5,800 nucleotides of DNA from Anaerolineales bacterium (GTDB lineage: Bacteria > Chloroflexota > Anaerolineae > Anaerolineales > DRMV01). The position numbers and the translations under genes were made by a program. Positions 5,585 through 5,800 of the stretch are shown here, piece after piece. Within the stretch, counting starts at the first letter, position 1. Every line of letters begins with the position of its first letter. The notes under the pieces were generated by a model. It was not told where the DNA came from and did no database searches. It was given only the letters and a program-made list of their open reading frames with translations. Where the stretch lies: positions 1-5,800 of the forward strand of contig WGAK01000167.1 of NCBI GenBank assembly GCA_015494815.1, written 5' to 3'.

Positions 5585-5590
5585 CCGCCC

Positions 5591-5675
5591 GGCTTGCCCG
5601 TCGGAGGGCGGGGCCCGGCCCTGGCCGGGGCTCTTCCTCGCGCTCCGAACGGAGACTTGGGACAAGGAGTACCCC
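5591..5675 (+). promoter_or_regulatory. Structured rpsO leader, candidate S15 autoregulatory RNA
   Basis: The leader contains a stable hairpin CCCGGC (5614-5619)-CCTG-GCCGGG (5624-5629). The single segment CTCCG (5643-5647) can pair with CGGAG at 5602-5606 (extended to TCGGAG/CTCCGA) or with CGGAG at 5650-5654, and its CTCC can also pair with the GGAG of the Shine-Dalgarno AAGGAG (5664-5669). S15 is known to repress its own translation through leader RNA structure in several bacteria, with different folds in different phyla. A similar switch here is inferred, not shown. Confidence 0.45.
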
Positions 5676-5800
5676 ATGGCCATTGACCCTGAAATCAAGG
5701 CTTTCCTCATCCGGGAGTTTCAGCGCGACCCCAACGACACCGGGTCGCCGGAGGTGCAGATTGCGCTGCTGACCTACCGCATCAACCGGCTGACCGAGCA
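5676..5800 (+). CDS. rpsO: 30S ribosomal protein S15, N-terminal part (cut by window edge)
   Basis: The first 41 codons are visible and the gene runs past position 5800; the family is normally about 89 residues. The protein begins MAIDPEIKAFLIREFQRDPN and continues DTGSPEVQIALLTYRINRLTE. The DTGSPEVQxALLTxRIxxLTE block is the S15 signature at the start of the helices that bind the 16S rRNA central domain, where S15 organises the three-way junction early in small-subunit assembly. The start has AAGGAG (5664-5669) 6 nt upstream. The gene has its own promoter (5556-5584) and a structured leader. In many bacteria pnp follows rpsO, but that lies outside the window. Confidence 0.97.
   Translation, partial: MAIDPEIKAFLIREFQRDPNDTGSPEVQIALLTYRINRLTE

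Larger units (their letters stand above)
5271..5675. other. Gene-free intergenic region between the kinase-family gene and rpsO
   Basis: These 405 bases show no credible coding sequence. The first part (5271-5379) has only weak dyads, for example GGCGC (5320-5324) with GCGCC (5336-5340) followed by GCTTTA, a poor candidate terminator for the upstream gene. Positions 5380-5521 are filled with palindromes. Positions 5556-5584 hold the rpsO promoter and 5591-5675 its leader. An open frame exists on the minus strand across the palindromes, but its peptide is a translation of the repeats. Confidence 0.8.

Noticed and set aside
5363..5710. 115-residue minus-strand open frame across the rpsO upstream region
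   Set aside because: Its peptide is a translation of the palindromic element and of antisense promoter, leader and rpsO sequence. It has no domain signal and runs across an obvious promoter.

Overview
The window is strongly GC-rich and densely coded, with good Shine-Dalgarno sites (AGGAG, GAGGA, AAGGAG) ahead of most genes. The gene content points to a thermophile-like, GC-rich bacterium, most likely a member of the Chloroflexota (Anaerolineae-type). The pointers are a uridine-kinase-family protein fused to a threonyl-tRNA-synthetase-like N-terminus, a GT4-like protein with an STRFAGLDGVSLEAAKW start, and a heme lipoprotein. This placement is inference from family resemblance, and a GC-rich Firmicute cannot be excluded.

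Layout. Positions 1-3366 are on the minus strand. Read in the direction of transcription they encode a c-type cytochrome lipoprotein (3366-2365), an OmpR/PhoB-type response regulator (2248-1565), a HAMP-containing sensor histidine kinase (1554-226), and the first 64 codons of a glycosyltransferase that leaves the window at position 1. The last three are tightly packed (gaps of 10 and 31 nt) and look like one operon. It has its own candidate promoter in the 116-nt gap after the cytochrome, next to a strong inverted repeat that may end the cytochrome transcript. A divergent intergenic region (3367-3530) separates this block from a plus-strand nucleoside-kinase-family gene (3531-5270), which is preceded by an extended -10 promoter candidate.

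Positions 5271-5675 carry no gene. They hold a cluster of hairpins (5380-5521) that looks like a repetitive, MITE/REP-like palindromic element, including a perfect 17-bp stem. After it come a good sigma70-type promoter (TTGCCC-17-TATAAT) and a GC-rich structured leader. The window ends inside rpsO (30S ribosomal protein S15), which starts at 5676.

How the genes may work together. The kinase and regulator form a classic two-component pair and probably control envelope functions. The upstream heme lipoprotein and downstream glycosyltransferase are candidate targets or partners by position only. The kinase-family gene and rpsO are housekeeping-type genes with separate promoters. I see no CRISPR array, tRNA, rRNA, transposase gene or defence locus. 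The points most worth a second look are the composite palindromic element, the competing pairings in the rpsO leader, and the cytochrome with a Met/His/Gly/Gln-rich linker and a duplicated C-terminal helical motif.
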